Shown here piece after piece: positions 25,693-35,348 of a stretch of 64,000 nucleotides of DNA; the stretch's first letter is position 1; each line of letters opens with the position of its first letter. A program made the position numbers and the translations under genes. The DNA comes from Flavobacterium subsaxonicum WB 4.1-42 = DSM 21790 (GTDB lineage Bacteria; Bacteroidota; Bacteroidia; Flavobacteriales; Flavobacteriaceae): assembly GCF_000422725.1 (NCBI RefSeq), contig NZ_KE383910.1, forward strand, positions 151,845-215,844. The letters run 5' to 3'. The notes under the pieces were generated by a model. It did no database searches. It had not been told where the DNA came from and saw nothing but the letters and a program-made list of their open reading frames with translations.

Positions 25693-27120
25693 ATGGCATG
25701 TACCAACTGTTCTACGGGATCCAAAGACGGCACCCCGAGAGGATGTAAAAATAACGGGACCTGCGGTACCGATAGCTGCAATAAGCTAACGGTTTTTGAC
25801 TGGTTAGCAAACATGAGCCTGCCCGGAGGCGAAGCGCCTTTTGACGCTGTAGAGGTGCGTTTTAAAAACGGCCGTAAAGAATTTTACCGCAATTCTGAAA
25901 AAGTTACCCTGAGCATTGGCGACATTGTTGCCGCAGAATCGGCTCCGGGGCATGATATTGGTATTGTTACCCTTACAGGCGAGCTTGTTAAGATACAAAT
26001 GAAGAAAAAGGGCGTTAAGCCTAATGCAGAGCTTGGTAAAATATACCGCAAAGCAACGCAAAAAGATATAGACATTTGGAGTGATGCCCGTGCTAAAGAA
26101 GAGCCTATGAAGGTGGTAGCCCGGGAAATTGCCATTCGCCTAAACCTTGAGATGAAGATATCGGATATCGAATACCAGGGAGACGGCTCTAAGGCTACTT
26201 TTTACTACACCGCCAACGACCGTGTAGACTTTAGGCAGCTTATTAAAGATTTTGCACGCGAGTTTAGCATCCGTATCGAAATGAAACAGGTGGGCTTTCG
26301 CCAGGAGGCATCGCGCCTTGGTGGCATTGGCTCTTGCGGCCGAGAACTGTGCTGCAGCACCTGGCTTACCGATTTTAGGAGCGTTAACACCAGTGCAGCG
26401 CGTTACCAGCAGCTATCGCTTAATCCGCAAAAACTGGCCGGCCAGTGCGGTAAGCTTAAATGCTGCCTTAATTATGAGTTAGATACCTATCTGGATGCCC
26501 TTAAAGGCCTGCCCGATATGGATACCAAGATATATACTGAAAAAGGTGATGCTTTTTGCCAGAAAATAGACATTTTTAAAGGTATTATGTGGTTTGCTTA
26601 CACTAACGATATGGCCCATTGGCATGTTATAGAGGCAGCACAGGTTAAAGAAATGATGGCGCTTAACAAACTAAAAGAGCGTGTAACATCGTTAGAAGAT
26701 TATGCTGTTGAAGCGGCAGACGATGCTCCGGAGAAAAACTTCCAGAATGCCGTGGGCCAGGACAGCCTTACGCGTTTTGATGCGCCTAAAAAATCGAACA
26801 AAAAAAGGCCAAACAATAAAAACAAGGCCAAAGTTGCTACAGACGCTGCTCCTGCCACAAGCGGTGCACCAAAAGCAAAAATGGTTATTACCCCCAACAC
26901 CGGCGCTAAACCGGTAGAAGGCAACAGGCCACCAAGGCCGGCAGTACAGCCGCAAGGCCAAAAAGAAGGCCAGCCGCAACAGGGCCAGGGTCCGGCAAAT
27001 GCGGGCAATGGCAGCAGTGCAGGTGGCAAAAGAAATTTTAATAACAATAAGAAGAGAAACCCGAATCCAAACCCAAATCAAAATCCACCAGGCGATAGAA
27101 ATGGTAAAGATAAAAAATAG
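25693..27120 (+). CDS. PSP1/RicT-family protein
   Basis: A 475-residue cytoplasmic protein. A Cys-rich N-terminus (seven Cys in the first 31 residues) precedes the PSP1 region, which has the diagnostic blocks GSCGRELCCSTWL and GQCGKLKCCLNYELD near residues 215-265. The last 130 residues are a low-complexity Lys/Asn/Pro/Gln tail ending in NPNPNPNQNPPG. In Bacillus, RicT (YaaT) works with RicA and RicF in an Fe-S complex affecting RNA maturation; the role in Bacteroidota is not settled. It overlaps gldH by 20 bases. Confidence 0.85.
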   Translation: MACTNCSTGSKDGTPRGCKNNGTCGTDSCNKLTVFDWLANMSLPGGEAPFDAVEVRFKNGRKEFYRNSEKVTLSIGDIVAAESAPGHDIGIVTLTGELVKIQMKKKGVKPNAELGKIYRKATQKDIDIWSDARAKEEPMKVVAREIAIRLNLEMKISDIEYQGDGSKATFYYTANDRVDFRQLIKDFAREFSIRIEMKQVGFRQEASRLGGIGSCGRELCCSTWLTDFRSVNTSAARYQQLSLNPQKLAGQCGKLKCCLNYELDTYLDALKGLPDMDTKIYTEKGDAFCQKIDIFKGIMWFAYTNDMAHWHVIEAAQVKEMMALNKLKERVTSLEDYAVEAADDAPEKNFQNAVGQDSLTRFDAPKKSNKKRPNNKNKAKVATDAAPATSGAPKAKMVITPNTGAKPVEGNRPPRPAVQPQGQKEGQPQQGQGPANAGNGSSAGGKRNFNNNKKRNPNPNPNQNPPGDRNGKDKK

Positions 27121-27592
27121 CCTTTTGGCGTTAGCGCTGCTGGTTTTATGTTGCTCTTGCGACAAACAGCGGTTTTTTGACGATTATAAAGAGTTTGACG
27201 GCACGTGGAATAAAGACACTGTGGTATCTTTTGGCTTTGAGCAAAAAGATACGGTATCGCATTACAACATGTTTGTAACTATGCGCAACAATAAAAACTA
27301 CCCGTACAACAACCTGTTTTTAATAGTGCAAATGCAGCAGCCCGGCACCAAACTGGTTAAGGTAGACACACTGGAGTACCAAATGGCTAACGCCGATGGT
27401 ACCCTTATGGGCGAAGGCTTTAGCGATGTTAAAGAGAGCAAGCTTTGGTATAAAGAAAATGTAAGCTTTCCTAAAGCGGGCAAATATACCGTTAGCATAC
27501 AGCAGGCCGTAAGGCAGGCAGGCAAGGTTACCGGTGTGCAGGAGCTGGATGGCGTTACCGAAGTGGGTTTAAGGATTGAAACAAAAGAATAA
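27101..27592 (+). CDS. gldH: Gliding motility lipoprotein GldH
   Basis: A 163-residue lipoprotein (signal ending VLCCSC) of the GldH family, needed for gliding in Flavobacterium johnsoniae together with the T9SS machinery. The sequence DKQRFFDDYKEFDGTWNKD and LVQM-like beta strands fit. The start ATG at 27101 lies inside the end of the ricT-like gene. The next gene is PBP1A, a common neighbour in this family. Confidence 0.9.
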   Translation: MVKIKNSLLALALLVLCCSCDKQRFFDDYKEFDGTWNKDTVVSFGFEQKDTVSHYNMFVTMRNNKNYPYNNLFLIVQMQQPGTKLVKVDTLEYQMANADGTLMGEGFSDVKESKLWYKENVSFPKAGKYTVSIQQAVRQAGKVTGVQELDGVTEVGLRIETKE

Positions 27593-27601
27593 AAGAGTAT
27601 T

Positions 27602-29923
27602 ATGGCAGTAAATAAGAACAGCAATACAACAGCAAAATCGGAATATTCCGGCTATGTAAGAAAATTTTGGAAGATAGTTGGCATTGGCTTTTTCTCGATC
27701 ATCCTGTTTTTCCTTTTGGCCTCATGGGGTGTTTTTGGTAAAATGCCCGATTTTGAGCAGCTGGAAAATCCAAACTCTAACCAGGCTACAGAAATTATAT
27801 CGGCAGATGGTAAAACCCTTGGTAAATTTTACCTGGAAAACCGTACACCAGTTAAGTATGCCGATTTGCCTAAATACCTTGTAGATGCACTGGTATCTAC
27901 CGAAGATGAGCGTTTTTACGATCACTCCGGTATCGATGGCAGAGGTACCCTTCGTGCTGTAGTAAGCCTTGGTACCAGCGGTGGTGCCAGTACTATTACA
28001 CAGCAGCTGGCAAAAAACCTTTTTCACGGCGAGGGTTCTAAAAACATTATAATGCGTGTAGTGCAAAAGGTTAAGGAGTGGATTATTGCCATCCGCCTTG
28101 AGCGCCAGTACACTAAAGAAGAAATTATAGCCATGTACCTTAACACAGTAGACTTTGTTAACAATGCTGTGGGTATACGTTCGGCTTCAAAAATATATTT
28201 TGGCAAAGAGCCTAAAGACCTTAAGGTAGAAGAAGCTGCGGTTTTAGTGGGTATGCTTAAAAACCCATCGTACTACAACCCTAACAGAGCTTCTAAAAAA
28301 GAATTGGTGTTTAACCGCCGTAATACTGTTTTACACCAGATGGTTAAAAACGGTGTTCTTGAAGAAGCTGAGAAAGAAAAACTGGCTAAAGAGCCTGTGG
28401 TGCTTCATTTTTCGCCGGAAAGCCATAAAGAAGGTATTGCTACCTATTTTAGGGAGTACCTAAGGGGCTTTATGGATAAATGGGTTAAAGACAACCCTAA
28501 AGAAGACGGTACTGAGTATGATATTTACCGCGATGGTTTAAAGATCTATACCACCATAGACTCGCGCATGCAGCAGTATGCCGAAGAAGCGGTACACGAC
28601 CACCTTGCCAACCTACAGGAAGAATTTTTTATTCAGCAGAAAAAAAACACCAATGCCCCGTTTGTAAATATATCTAAGGCCGAGACCGATAAAATATTAG
28701 ACAGGGCCATGCGCAACTCTGAGCGCTGGAGGATATTAAGTCTTCAGGATAAAAGCGATGACGAGATTATAGCATCGTTTAAAAAGAAAACAGAAATGAC
28801 CGTGTTTACCTGGAAAGGCGAACGCGATACTATAATGACCCCGCTGGACTCTATTCGCTACTACAAACACTTTTTACAAACCGGTGTATTGAGCATGGAG
28901 CCGCAAAGTGGTTATGTAAAGGCATGGGTGGGCGGTATTAACTACAAGCACTTTCAGTACGACCACGTACAGCAGGGCGCAAGGCAGGTAGGTTCTACTT
29001 TTAAGCCGTTTGTGTATGCAACGGCTATAGAACAGCTGCACATATCGCCATGCGACTCTATTATAGATGAGCCTTTTAGCATGCCTAAAGGCAAATATGG
29101 TATTGACGCCGACTGGCACCCGCAAAACTCTAACGGCCAATTTAGGGGGGCGGTTACTTACAAACAGGCACTTGCCAACTCCATAAATACGGTATCGGCT
29201 AAACTTATAGACAGGGTGGGCCCTAAGGCCGTGGTAGACCTTACCCACAAGCTGGGTGTAACCTCTAAAATACCGGAGCAGCCCGCTATTGCACTTGGTG
29301 CAGTAGAAATTACCGTAAGCGATATGGTTGGGGCTTACAGCGCCTTTGCCAACCAGGGTATGTATGTAAAACCTACCGTTATTACTAAAATTGAAGACAA
29401 AAACGGTGTGGTTTTATACCACAATACACCGGAAATGAAAGAAGTACTGAGTAAAGATATTGCTTATGCCGTGGTTAAGCTGTTAGAAGGCGTTACCGAA
29501 ACCGGATCTGGCGCCAGGCTTAAATGGGGCGGCGGCGGTGGCTCAGGCTACAACCGTATGACGGGCTATCCGTACAAAATTATTAACCCTATTGCGGGTA
29601 AAACCGGTACTACACAAAACCAGAGCGATGGTTGGTTTGTAGGCATGGTACCCAATCTTGCCACCGGTATTTGGGTAGGTAACGAGGATAGGTCGGCGCA
29701 CTTTAAAGGCCTTATTTACGGCCAGGGTGCTACAATGGCACTGCCAATATGGGGTATTTACATGAGAAAATGTTATGATGACGATAGTATGGTGTTTAAG
29801 GTTTCAGAAAAACCATTTGAAAGGCCGGCAAACCTCTCCATTAAGGTAGACTGCTACAAGCCCAAGGTTAAAGACACCACTGTGGTAGACAGTTTAGACA
29901 TAGGCGACGAATTCGCATTTTAA
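27602..29923 (+). CDS. Penicillin-binding protein 1A (bifunctional)
   Basis: A 773-residue class A PBP. One N-terminal membrane helix (about 24-45), then a GT51 transglycosylase domain with EDERFYDHSGID and GGASTITQQLAKNL, then a transpeptidase domain with STFKPF (nucleophile Ser), SINTVSAKLID (SxN) and KTGTTQNQSDGWF. It polymerises and cross-links peptidoglycan in the periplasm. It starts nine bases after gldH, so both are probably in one transcript. A terminator follows. Confidence 0.93.
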   Translation: MAVNKNSNTTAKSEYSGYVRKFWKIVGIGFFSIILFFLLASWGVFGKMPDFEQLENPNSNQATEIISADGKTLGKFYLENRTPVKYADLPKYLVDALVSTEDERFYDHSGIDGRGTLRAVVSLGTSGGASTITQQLAKNLFHGEGSKNIIMRVVQKVKEWIIAIRLERQYTKEEIIAMYLNTVDFVNNAVGIRSASKIYFGKEPKDLKVEEAAVLVGMLKNPSYYNPNRASKKELVFNRRNTVLHQMVKNGVLEEAEKEKLAKEPVVLHFSPESHKEGIATYFREYLRGFMDKWVKDNPKEDGTEYDIYRDGLKIYTTIDSRMQQYAEEAVHDHLANLQEEFFIQQKKNTNAPFVNISKAETDKILDRAMRNSERWRILSLQDKSDDEIIASFKKKTEMTVFTWKGERDTIMTPLDSIRYYKHFLQTGVLSMEPQSGYVKAWVGGINYKHFQYDHVQQGARQVGSTFKPFVYATAIEQLHISPCDSIIDEPFSMPKGKYGIDADWHPQNSNGQFRGAVTYKQALANSINTVSAKLIDRVGPKAVVDLTHKLGVTSKIPEQPAIALGAVEITVSDMVGAYSAFANQGMYVKPTVITKIEDKNGVVLYHNTPEMKEVLSKDIAYAVVKLLEGVTETGSGARLKWGGGGGSGYNRMTGYPYKIINPIAGKTGTTQNQSDGWFVGMVPNLATGIWVGNEDRSAHFKGLIYGQGATMALPIWGIYMRKCYDDDSMVFKVSEKPFERPANLSIKVDCYKPKVKDTTVVDSLDIGDEFAF

Positions 29924-29927
29924 TACT

Positions 29928-29957
29928 AAAAACACCTTCGATTGAAGGTGTTTTTTT
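29928..29957 (+). terminator. Terminator of the PBP1A operon
   Basis: Stem aacaccttc / gaaggtgtt around gatt, followed by seven T. It starts five bases after the PBP1A stop codon. Confidence 0.9.
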
Positions 29958-29990
29958 ATATATTTATACGCGAAAAGTAAAATTAATTGT

Positions 29991-30692
29991 ATGATTAATA
30001 AAAAAGTGAATAACGTTAGCGATGCGCTAAGCGATATAAAAGATGGTATGACCATTATGCTGGGCGGTTTTGGCCTGTGCGGCATACCCGAGAACAGTAT
30101 AGCCGAACTGGTTGCCAAAGGCGTGACCGACCTTACCTGTATTTCTAACAACGCAGGGGTTGATGGTTTTGGCCTTGGCCTGCTGCTGGAAAAAAAGCAG
30201 ATTAAGAAAATGATTTCATCGTACGTGGGTGAAAACGCCGAATTTGAACGCCAGATGCTTAGCGGCGAGCTTGATGTAGAGCTTACCCCACAGGGCACCC
30301 TGGCCGAAAAATGCCGTGCTGCACAAGCGGGTATCCCTGCCTTTTATACACCTGCCGGCTATGGTACCGAAATTGCCGAAGGTAAAGAGGCCCGCGAGTT
30401 TAATGGTAAGATGCACATTATGGAAGAGGCTTACAAAGCCGATTTCGCAATCGTTAAAGCATGGAAAGGTGACGAAGCCGGTAACCTTATTTTTAAGGGT
30501 ACGGCGCGAAATTTTAACTCGTGCATGGCCGGTGCTGCTACCATTACCGTTGCCGAGGTAGAAGAACTTGTTCCTGCAGGTACGTTAGACCCGAACCAGA
30601 TCCACATTCCCGGAATTTTTGTAAAAAGAATTTTTCAGGGAACTACCTACGAGAAACGCATTGAGCAAAGAACAACCAGAAAACGTAGTTAA
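29991..30692 (+). CDS. scoA: 3-oxoacid CoA-transferase, subunit A
   Basis: A 233-residue alpha subunit of succinyl-CoA:3-ketoacid CoA-transferase, which activates acetoacetate in ketone body use. Typical blocks are MLGGFGLCGIPENSI near residue 25 and AYKADFAIVKAWKGD. It is followed two bases later by subunit B. The exact acid cannot be proven, but the pair matches the SCOT type closely. Confidence 0.88.
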   Translation: MINKKVNNVSDALSDIKDGMTIMLGGFGLCGIPENSIAELVAKGVTDLTCISNNAGVDGFGLGLLLEKKQIKKMISSYVGENAEFERQMLSGELDVELTPQGTLAEKCRAAQAGIPAFYTPAGYGTEIAEGKEAREFNGKMHIMEEAYKADFAIVKAWKGDEAGNLIFKGTARNFNSCMAGAATITVAEVEELVPAGTLDPNQIHIPGIFVKRIFQGTTYEKRIEQRTTRKRS

Positions 30693-30694
30693 TC

Positions 30695-31354
30695 ATGGGA
30701 TTAGATAAAATAGGGATTGCAAAAAGAATAGCAAAAGAAGTTAAAGACGGATATTTTGTTAACCTGGGTATTGGTATACCTACCCTGGTTGCCAATTATG
30801 TACGCGACGATATAAGTGTGGAATTTCAGAGTGAGAACGGTGTGCTGGGCATGGGTCCGTTTCCGTTTGAGGGAGAAGAAGACGCCGATGTTATTAACGC
30901 CGGTAAGCAAACCATAACCACATTGCCGGGCGCCTCATTTTTTGATTCGGCGCTAAGCTTTGGCATGATCCGCGGGCAGCACGTAGACCTTACTATTCTT
31001 GGGGCTATGGAAGTGGCGGAGAACGGCGATATTGCCAACTGGAAAATTCCGGGCAAAATGGTAAAGGGCATGGGCGGCGCTATGGACCTTGTAGCCAGTG
31101 CCGAGAACATCATTGTAGCCATGATGCACGTAAACAAAGCAGGCGAATCGAAACTTTTAAAGCGTTGCTCTTTACCCCTAACCGGCGTAGGCTGCGTTAA
31201 AAAAGTGGTGACGGAGCTTGCCGTTCTTGAAATTGTACCCGAAGGTTTTAAGCTGCTGGAGCGCGCTCCCGGTGTTACCGTAGAAGATATTATTAAAGCC
31301 ACCGAAGGTAACCTGATTATTGAAGGCGAAATTCCGGAAATGGTAATTGATTAA
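30695..31354 (+). CDS. scoB: 3-oxoacid CoA-transferase, subunit B
   Basis: A 219-residue beta subunit with the catalytic Glu in FQSENGVLGMGPFP near residue 50. NLGIGIPTLVANY and GAMDLVASAENIIVAM are further family blocks. It forms a heterodimer or tetramer with the product of the preceding gene, which ends two bases upstream. Confidence 0.9.
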   Translation: MGLDKIGIAKRIAKEVKDGYFVNLGIGIPTLVANYVRDDISVEFQSENGVLGMGPFPFEGEEDADVINAGKQTITTLPGASFFDSALSFGMIRGQHVDLTILGAMEVAENGDIANWKIPGKMVKGMGGAMDLVASAENIIVAMMHVNKAGESKLLKRCSLPLTGVGCVKKVVTELAVLEIVPEGFKLLERAPGVTVEDIIKATEGNLIIEGEIPEMVID

Positions 31355-31663
31355 GATGTTCGGGTAGAGACGCATTGAATGCGTCTTTTTAAGGCCCCCG
31401 CATGTGCGAGCGTCTTGCACGTACAGATTTCTATATAATAGGCATGAGCAAGACGCTCGCGCCAGCGATGGATACTACATAAATTATGGGATCGCTTCGT
31501 GCCTCGCGAAGACGGTGCGTAAAGAAAGTTTCTATATATAGTTACGGATCAGACAACAAAAAGCCCCAAATTCAATACGAATTCGGGGCTTTTATATATT
31601 TTCAGATATTAAATATTTTATAAGAGGTTACTTTCTGAAAACTGCGACTGTAAACTCAAAAAT
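31355..31663. other. Intergenic region with hairpins and repeats
   Basis: Holds a hairpin unit gtagagacgcattg (31364-31386) with a T-run that may terminate scoB. The unit recurs at 60806-60829 with one mismatch. A 13-base inverted repeat (31406-31418 with 31448-31460) follows, and the terminator at 31559-31593 comes last. No coding sequence recognised. Confidence 0.6.
31559..31593. terminator. Bidirectional terminator facing trpS
   Basis: Fifteen-base arms (aaaagccccaaattc and gaattcggggctttt, one mismatch) around aatac, with A-run before and T-run after. It fits as the trpS terminator on the minus strand. Confidence 0.8.
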
Positions 31664-32635
31664 CTACTCGTAACCCATTTTCTCTCTAACCCTTGCCAGT
31701 ACGCCGTTAGCCACAGCCGATGCTTTTTGGGCACCCACCTTAAGCAGGGCATCTACCTCGTGCAGGTTGTTAATGTAGTAATTGTATTTTTCGCGTTCGG
31801 TTTTAAAAGTCTCGGTAATCAGTTCAAACAAAGCCTGTTTTGCATGCCCGTAACCGTAGTTGCCGCCAAGGTAGTTGGCACGCATGGCTTCGGTCTCCTC
31901 GGGCGTTGCCAGTAGCTTGTACAGCGCAAATACATTATCGGTTTCCGGGTCTTTAGGATCTTCCAGCGCCGTGCTGTCGGTTTGTATGGCCATAACCTGT
32001 TTGCGCAGCGCCTTATCATCTAAAAAGATGTTTATAAAGTTATTGCGCGATTTGCTCATCTTCTCGCCATCGGTACCGGGAACAATTTTGGTTTCTTCGC
32101 TGCTAATGCCTTCGGGCAATACAAACGTTTCGCCCATCTGGTGGTTAAAGCGTGATGCCACATCGCGGGTAATTTCAATATGCTGCATCTGGTCTTTACC
32201 CACAGGTACAAACTCGGCATCATATAACAGAATATCAGCCGCCATAAGCATCGGGTACGTAAACAGTCCGGCGTTAACATCGTCTAACCTATCAGCCTTA
32301 TCTTTAAAAGAATGAGCCAATGTTAAGCGCTGAAACGGAAAAAAGCAGCTAAGGTACCACGACAGTTCGGCGGTTTGCGGCACATCGCTCTGGCGGTAAA
32401 ATACTACTTTATTAATATCAAGTCCGCATGCCAGCCAGGTTGCAGCAACGCTATAGGTGTTTTCGCGCAGGGTTTTGCCATCCTTAATCTGCGTGGCAGA
32501 ATGCAGGTCGGCTATAAAAAGAAACGATTCATTCTCGGGTTTATTGGCCATTTCTATAGCCGGCAGCAGGGCTCCTAAAAGGTTGCCCAGGTGGGGGGTT
32601 CCGGTGCTTTGGATGCCCGTTAAAATTTTTGCCAT
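31664..32635 (-). CDS. trpS: Tryptophanyl-tRNA synthetase
   Basis: A 323-residue class I synthetase that charges tRNA-Trp. The HIGH motif appears as HLGN near residue 15 and KMSKS near residue 195. N-terminal ILTGIQSTGTPHLGN is typical. Stand-alone gene, divergent from plsC. On the minus strand, TACCTTTG (plus coordinates 32658-32665) is a good -7 candidate. Confidence 0.95.
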   Translation of the reverse strand: MAKILTGIQSTGTPHLGNLLGALLPAIEMANKPENESFLFIADLHSATQIKDGKTLRENTYSVAATWLACGLDINKVVFYRQSDVPQTAELSWYLSCFFPFQRLTLAHSFKDKADRLDDVNAGLFTYPMLMAADILLYDAEFVPVGKDQMQHIEITRDVASRFNHQMGETFVLPEGISSEETKIVPGTDGEKMSKSRNNFINIFLDDKALRKQVMAIQTDSTALEDPKDPETDNVFALYKLLATPEETEAMRANYLGGNYGYGHAKQALFELITETFKTEREKYNYYINNLHEVDALLKVGAQKASAVANGVLARVREKMGYE

Positions 32636-32657
32636 TTAAATACTGTTGAAATTTAAA

Positions 32658-32706
32658 CAAAGGTAATGGTTTTGCCAGAAACATAAAGATTGAATTCTTA
32701 CATTTG
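32658..32706. promoter_or_regulatory. Divergent trpS/plsC promoter candidates
   Basis: TACCTTTG on the minus strand (32665-32658) for trpS and TACATTTG on the plus strand (32699-32706) for plsC match the -7 consensus TAnnTTTG. The -33 elements are weak or at long spacing (a TTG at 32672-32674 for plsC). Confidence 0.4.
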
Positions 32707-32713
32707 AGCTTAT

Positions 32714-33457
32714 ATGAAAGCAGTAAAGTATATTTTATGGGCATTATGGCGGGTTTGGTTTTACATACTTATGGGTGTGCCCATAATTGTACTGAGCCCT
32801 ATACTGGTAATTTCTATAATTTCTGAAAAAACCTACCCCCTATTTTTTTTTATAGCCCGTATCTGGGCTAAGATCATACTGTTTGGCATGGGCTTTTACT
32901 ACACCATAGAGCGCGAACAGCAAATAGAAAAAGGCAAGAGCTACATGCTGGTGGCCAACCACGCGAGCATGACCGATATTATGCTGATGCTTGTGGCCTG
33001 CAAAAATCCTTTTGTTTTTGTGGGGAAGAAGGAGCTGGCTAAAATTCCCATCTTTGGGTTTTTTTACAAGCGCACCTGTATACTGGTAGACCGCAGCAGC
33101 TCTAAAAGCCGGTTTGAGGTTTTTAAGCGCGCACAGGCACGTTTAAACCAGGGGCTGAGTATTTGTATTTTTCCGGAAGGTGGCGTTACCGACGATGCCA
33201 ATGTGCTGTTAGACGAGTTTAAAGATGGTGCCTTTCGCCTTGCAATAGAGCACCAGATACCGGTGGTACCCATGACGTTTGCCGACAATAAAAAGCGTTT
33301 TTCGTTCGACTTTTTTAGTGGCAGCCCCGGCAGGATGCGTGCTAAAGTACACCACTTTATACCCACCGAGGGCTTAACGCTGGATGATAAAAAAGACCTT
33401 AGGGATAAAACGAGGCAGATTATTTACCATCAGCTTTTAAAGTTTTATACAAAATAA
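32714..33457 (+). CDS. plsC: 1-acyl-sn-glycerol-3-phosphate acyltransferase
   Basis: A 247-residue membrane-associated enzyme that makes phosphatidic acid. Catalytic HxxxxD is His83-Asp88 (NHASMTD), and FPEGGVTDD forms the substrate-binding motif near residue 155. An N-terminal hydrophobic region covers about residues 8-45. Single gene with a terminator right after the stop. Confidence 0.9.
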   Translation: MKAVKYILWALWRVWFYILMGVPIIVLSPILVISIISEKTYPLFFFIARIWAKIILFGMGFYYTIEREQQIEKGKSYMLVANHASMTDIMLMLVACKNPFVFVGKKELAKIPIFGFFYKRTCILVDRSSSKSRFEVFKRAQARLNQGLSICIFPEGGVTDDANVLLDEFKDGAFRLAIEHQIPVVPMTFADNKKRFSFDFFSGSPGRMRAKVHHFIPTEGLTLDDKKDLRDKTRQIIYHQLLKFYTK

Positions 33458-33483
33458 AAGCGCCCCTTAAGGAGCGCTTTTAC
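33457..33483 (+). terminator. plsC terminator
   Basis: Stem aaaagcgc / gcgctttt with further cctt/aagg pairs inside. It overlaps the last base of the plsC stop codon and may also serve the convergent gene. Confidence 0.75.
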
Positions 33484-33509
33484 ACTTAACTATAGGCTAA
33501 CCAACAAGC

Positions 33510-35348
33510 CTAAAAACTAAAACTGATGCCGGAATAAAGACCAATAAAATAAGGCTTAAAGTTGCCGTTATCCCTGCTATAGGTATTTACCTGGTACTTA
33601 AACATGGGTTCGAAGTTGGCCTCGAAAGCTTTAAAAAACTTGTATTTAAAGCCAATACCCACGTTGGTACTAAAGTGTACGTTATTTAAATTTTGTGCTT
33701 CGCCCACGCTGGTTGTTAGTCCCTGGTTAGAAATTACGCTTACGTTGTTATCGTTAAGAAAAAGGGTGCTTACCCCACCAATAATATCGATACCAAACTT
33801 TTTATTGAGCAAGGCGTACGATAATTCTACAGGCACCTCTACATAGCCCGTAGACTGTACCATAGAGCCATTAAAGGTTTCCTGCGGCAGCTGATCGGCA
33901 AAAAGCGCAATTGGCGACGAGGCAGTGTTGCCACCCGGTTTACTGTTTTGGTTTTGCACCACAATGGTGGCGTTACTATTTCTGGCATTGATATTATTTG
34001 TTGCACCATTAAGCGATGCGTAAAACTCAACACCCTGTGTAGCGTAATTAAGGTTTAAGGTGTTTACGCCAGAGCGGATGGACAGCCTTTTGTTAACCGC
34101 ATAGTTTACGCCAAGGCCATAGCTTAAGTCGTTCTCGTAGCTTTTGCTATTGTTTGCAAACTGCCCGTCTATAGGCGAACCCTGCGACATAGAGCTGTAA
34201 AATACCGGGGCTACTTGCGGTTTTACCTTCCATTTAGAAGTGTTGCCTTCGGCAAGGTCGGTGCCTTTATTTTCTTTTTCGCCGTTAAGTTTTTCCTGAA
34301 GCAGTTTTTCAAGCTCGTTTTCGGGAGCAGCTGCGGTGGTGTCTACAGGGGTTTCGGCAACAGCCTGTTCGTTTAACGGAATTGTTTTGTCTATAGCGTT
34401 TTGCTGTGGGGTAACGGTGCTGTTATTAACGTTGTTACTATTGTTACCAGTAGTATTTGTTGCGGCAATACCTGTATTGGCAGTGTTATTATTATTCTGC
34501 GGTACATTACCTGTGCTGTTTGTTTCAGATTGCGATTTACTATTGTCTGCTACAGCAGAAGTACTATTGCTACTACCACCCTGTCTGTTAGTACCACTTT
34601 TAGATTGTGATGCTGTACCGGCATCTGCTACAGCAGAAGTAGTGTTAGTGATGCCTCCTTGTTTAATAATGCCGTTAGTAGCATTATTACCTTTATTATT
34701 ATTCGATCCTGATGCGTTTTCAGCTACGCCCGTTGCCGGGTTGGTTAGGTATTTAGATGCCTTAGCGTTTTTATTAGCACCGTTATTTTTGTTGGAAGCA
34801 TTACCACCATTGCGGTTACTGCCACCCGCCACGGTATTATTTTTATTACGGAAAGCCGATGGGTTTGTTGCTGTTGCAGATGATGATCCTGTTGGGTTAG
34901 TGCTATTCTGTATCGTGTTTTTAGATGATGGAGTGCCGGTGTTGCCGGTACCTGAATTTTCCAAAGCATTGCCATCGGTAGTAACCAGGGCACTGTTTAC
35001 AGGGTTGGTATTTATGCTGTTGGTACTATCGCTAATGCTGTCTCCGTTAGGTATGGGATTTTTAGAAGGCGTTATTTGTAACGGCTGGTTAGGCTGTGCC
35101 ACGGGGCTCTGTATAACCACGGGGTTATCGTTAGGGTTTATGCCGCTCATAATTTGAAGGCCAGCTAATAAGCCAATTATAAGCAGGGCGGCCACACCAG
35201 ATAATCGTATCCAGATAGGTATAACCCTTTTCTTTTTCTTTTCCTCGAGCGCCTCCCGTATGTTATCCCATACAAACTCGGGGGGGGCGGCTTCAAAGTC
35301 CTTAAACTTTTCCTGAAAAAGCCTGTCTATGTTTTTTTTCTCACTCAT
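33510..35348 (-). CDS. Anti-sigma-like / outer-membrane beta-barrel fusion
   Basis: A 612-residue protein with an unusual layout. Residues 1-45 are charged and helical (LFQEKFKDFEAAPPEFVWDN), as in cytoplasmic anti-sigma regions. One membrane helix follows at about 47-66 (LSGVAALLIIGLLAGLQIM). Residues 70-365 are a low-complexity Asn/Ser/Thr/Gly linker with internal repeats (TSAVAD twice). Residues 370-612 look like an outer-membrane barrel ending in GLYSGISFSF with a terminal Phe. Its ATG overlaps the sigma factor stop by four bases. The topology would run from cytoplasm through the periplasm to the outer membrane. Confidence 0.75.
   Translation of the reverse strand: MSEKKNIDRLFQEKFKDFEAAPPEFVWDNIREALEEKKKKRVIPIWIRLSGVAALLIIGLLAGLQIMSGINPNDNPVVIQSPVAQPNQPLQITPSKNPIPNGDSISDSTNSINTNPVNSALVTTDGNALENSGTGNTGTPSSKNTIQNSTNPTGSSSATATNPSAFRNKNNTVAGGSNRNGGNASNKNNGANKNAKASKYLTNPATGVAENASGSNNNKGNNATNGIIKQGGITNTTSAVADAGTASQSKSGTNRQGGSSNSTSAVADNSKSQSETNSTGNVPQNNNNTANTGIAATNTTGNNSNNVNNSTVTPQQNAIDKTIPLNEQAVAETPVDTTAAAPENELEKLLQEKLNGEKENKGTDLAEGNTSKWKVKPQVAPVFYSSMSQGSPIDGQFANNSKSYENDLSYGLGVNYAVNKRLSIRSGVNTLNLNYATQGVEFYASLNGATNNINARNSNATIVVQNQNSKPGGNTASSPIALFADQLPQETFNGSMVQSTGYVEVPVELSYALLNKKFGIDIIGGVSTLFLNDNNVSVISNQGLTTSVGEAQNLNNVHFSTNVGIGFKYKFFKAFEANFEPMFKYQVNTYSRDNGNFKPYFIGLYSGISFSF

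Noticed and set aside
34336..35157. A 273-codon hydrophobic open frame on the plus strand
   Set aside because: It is the antisense of the Asn/Ser/Thr-rich linker of the anti-sigma fusion; its Leu/Val runs are explained by that composition.
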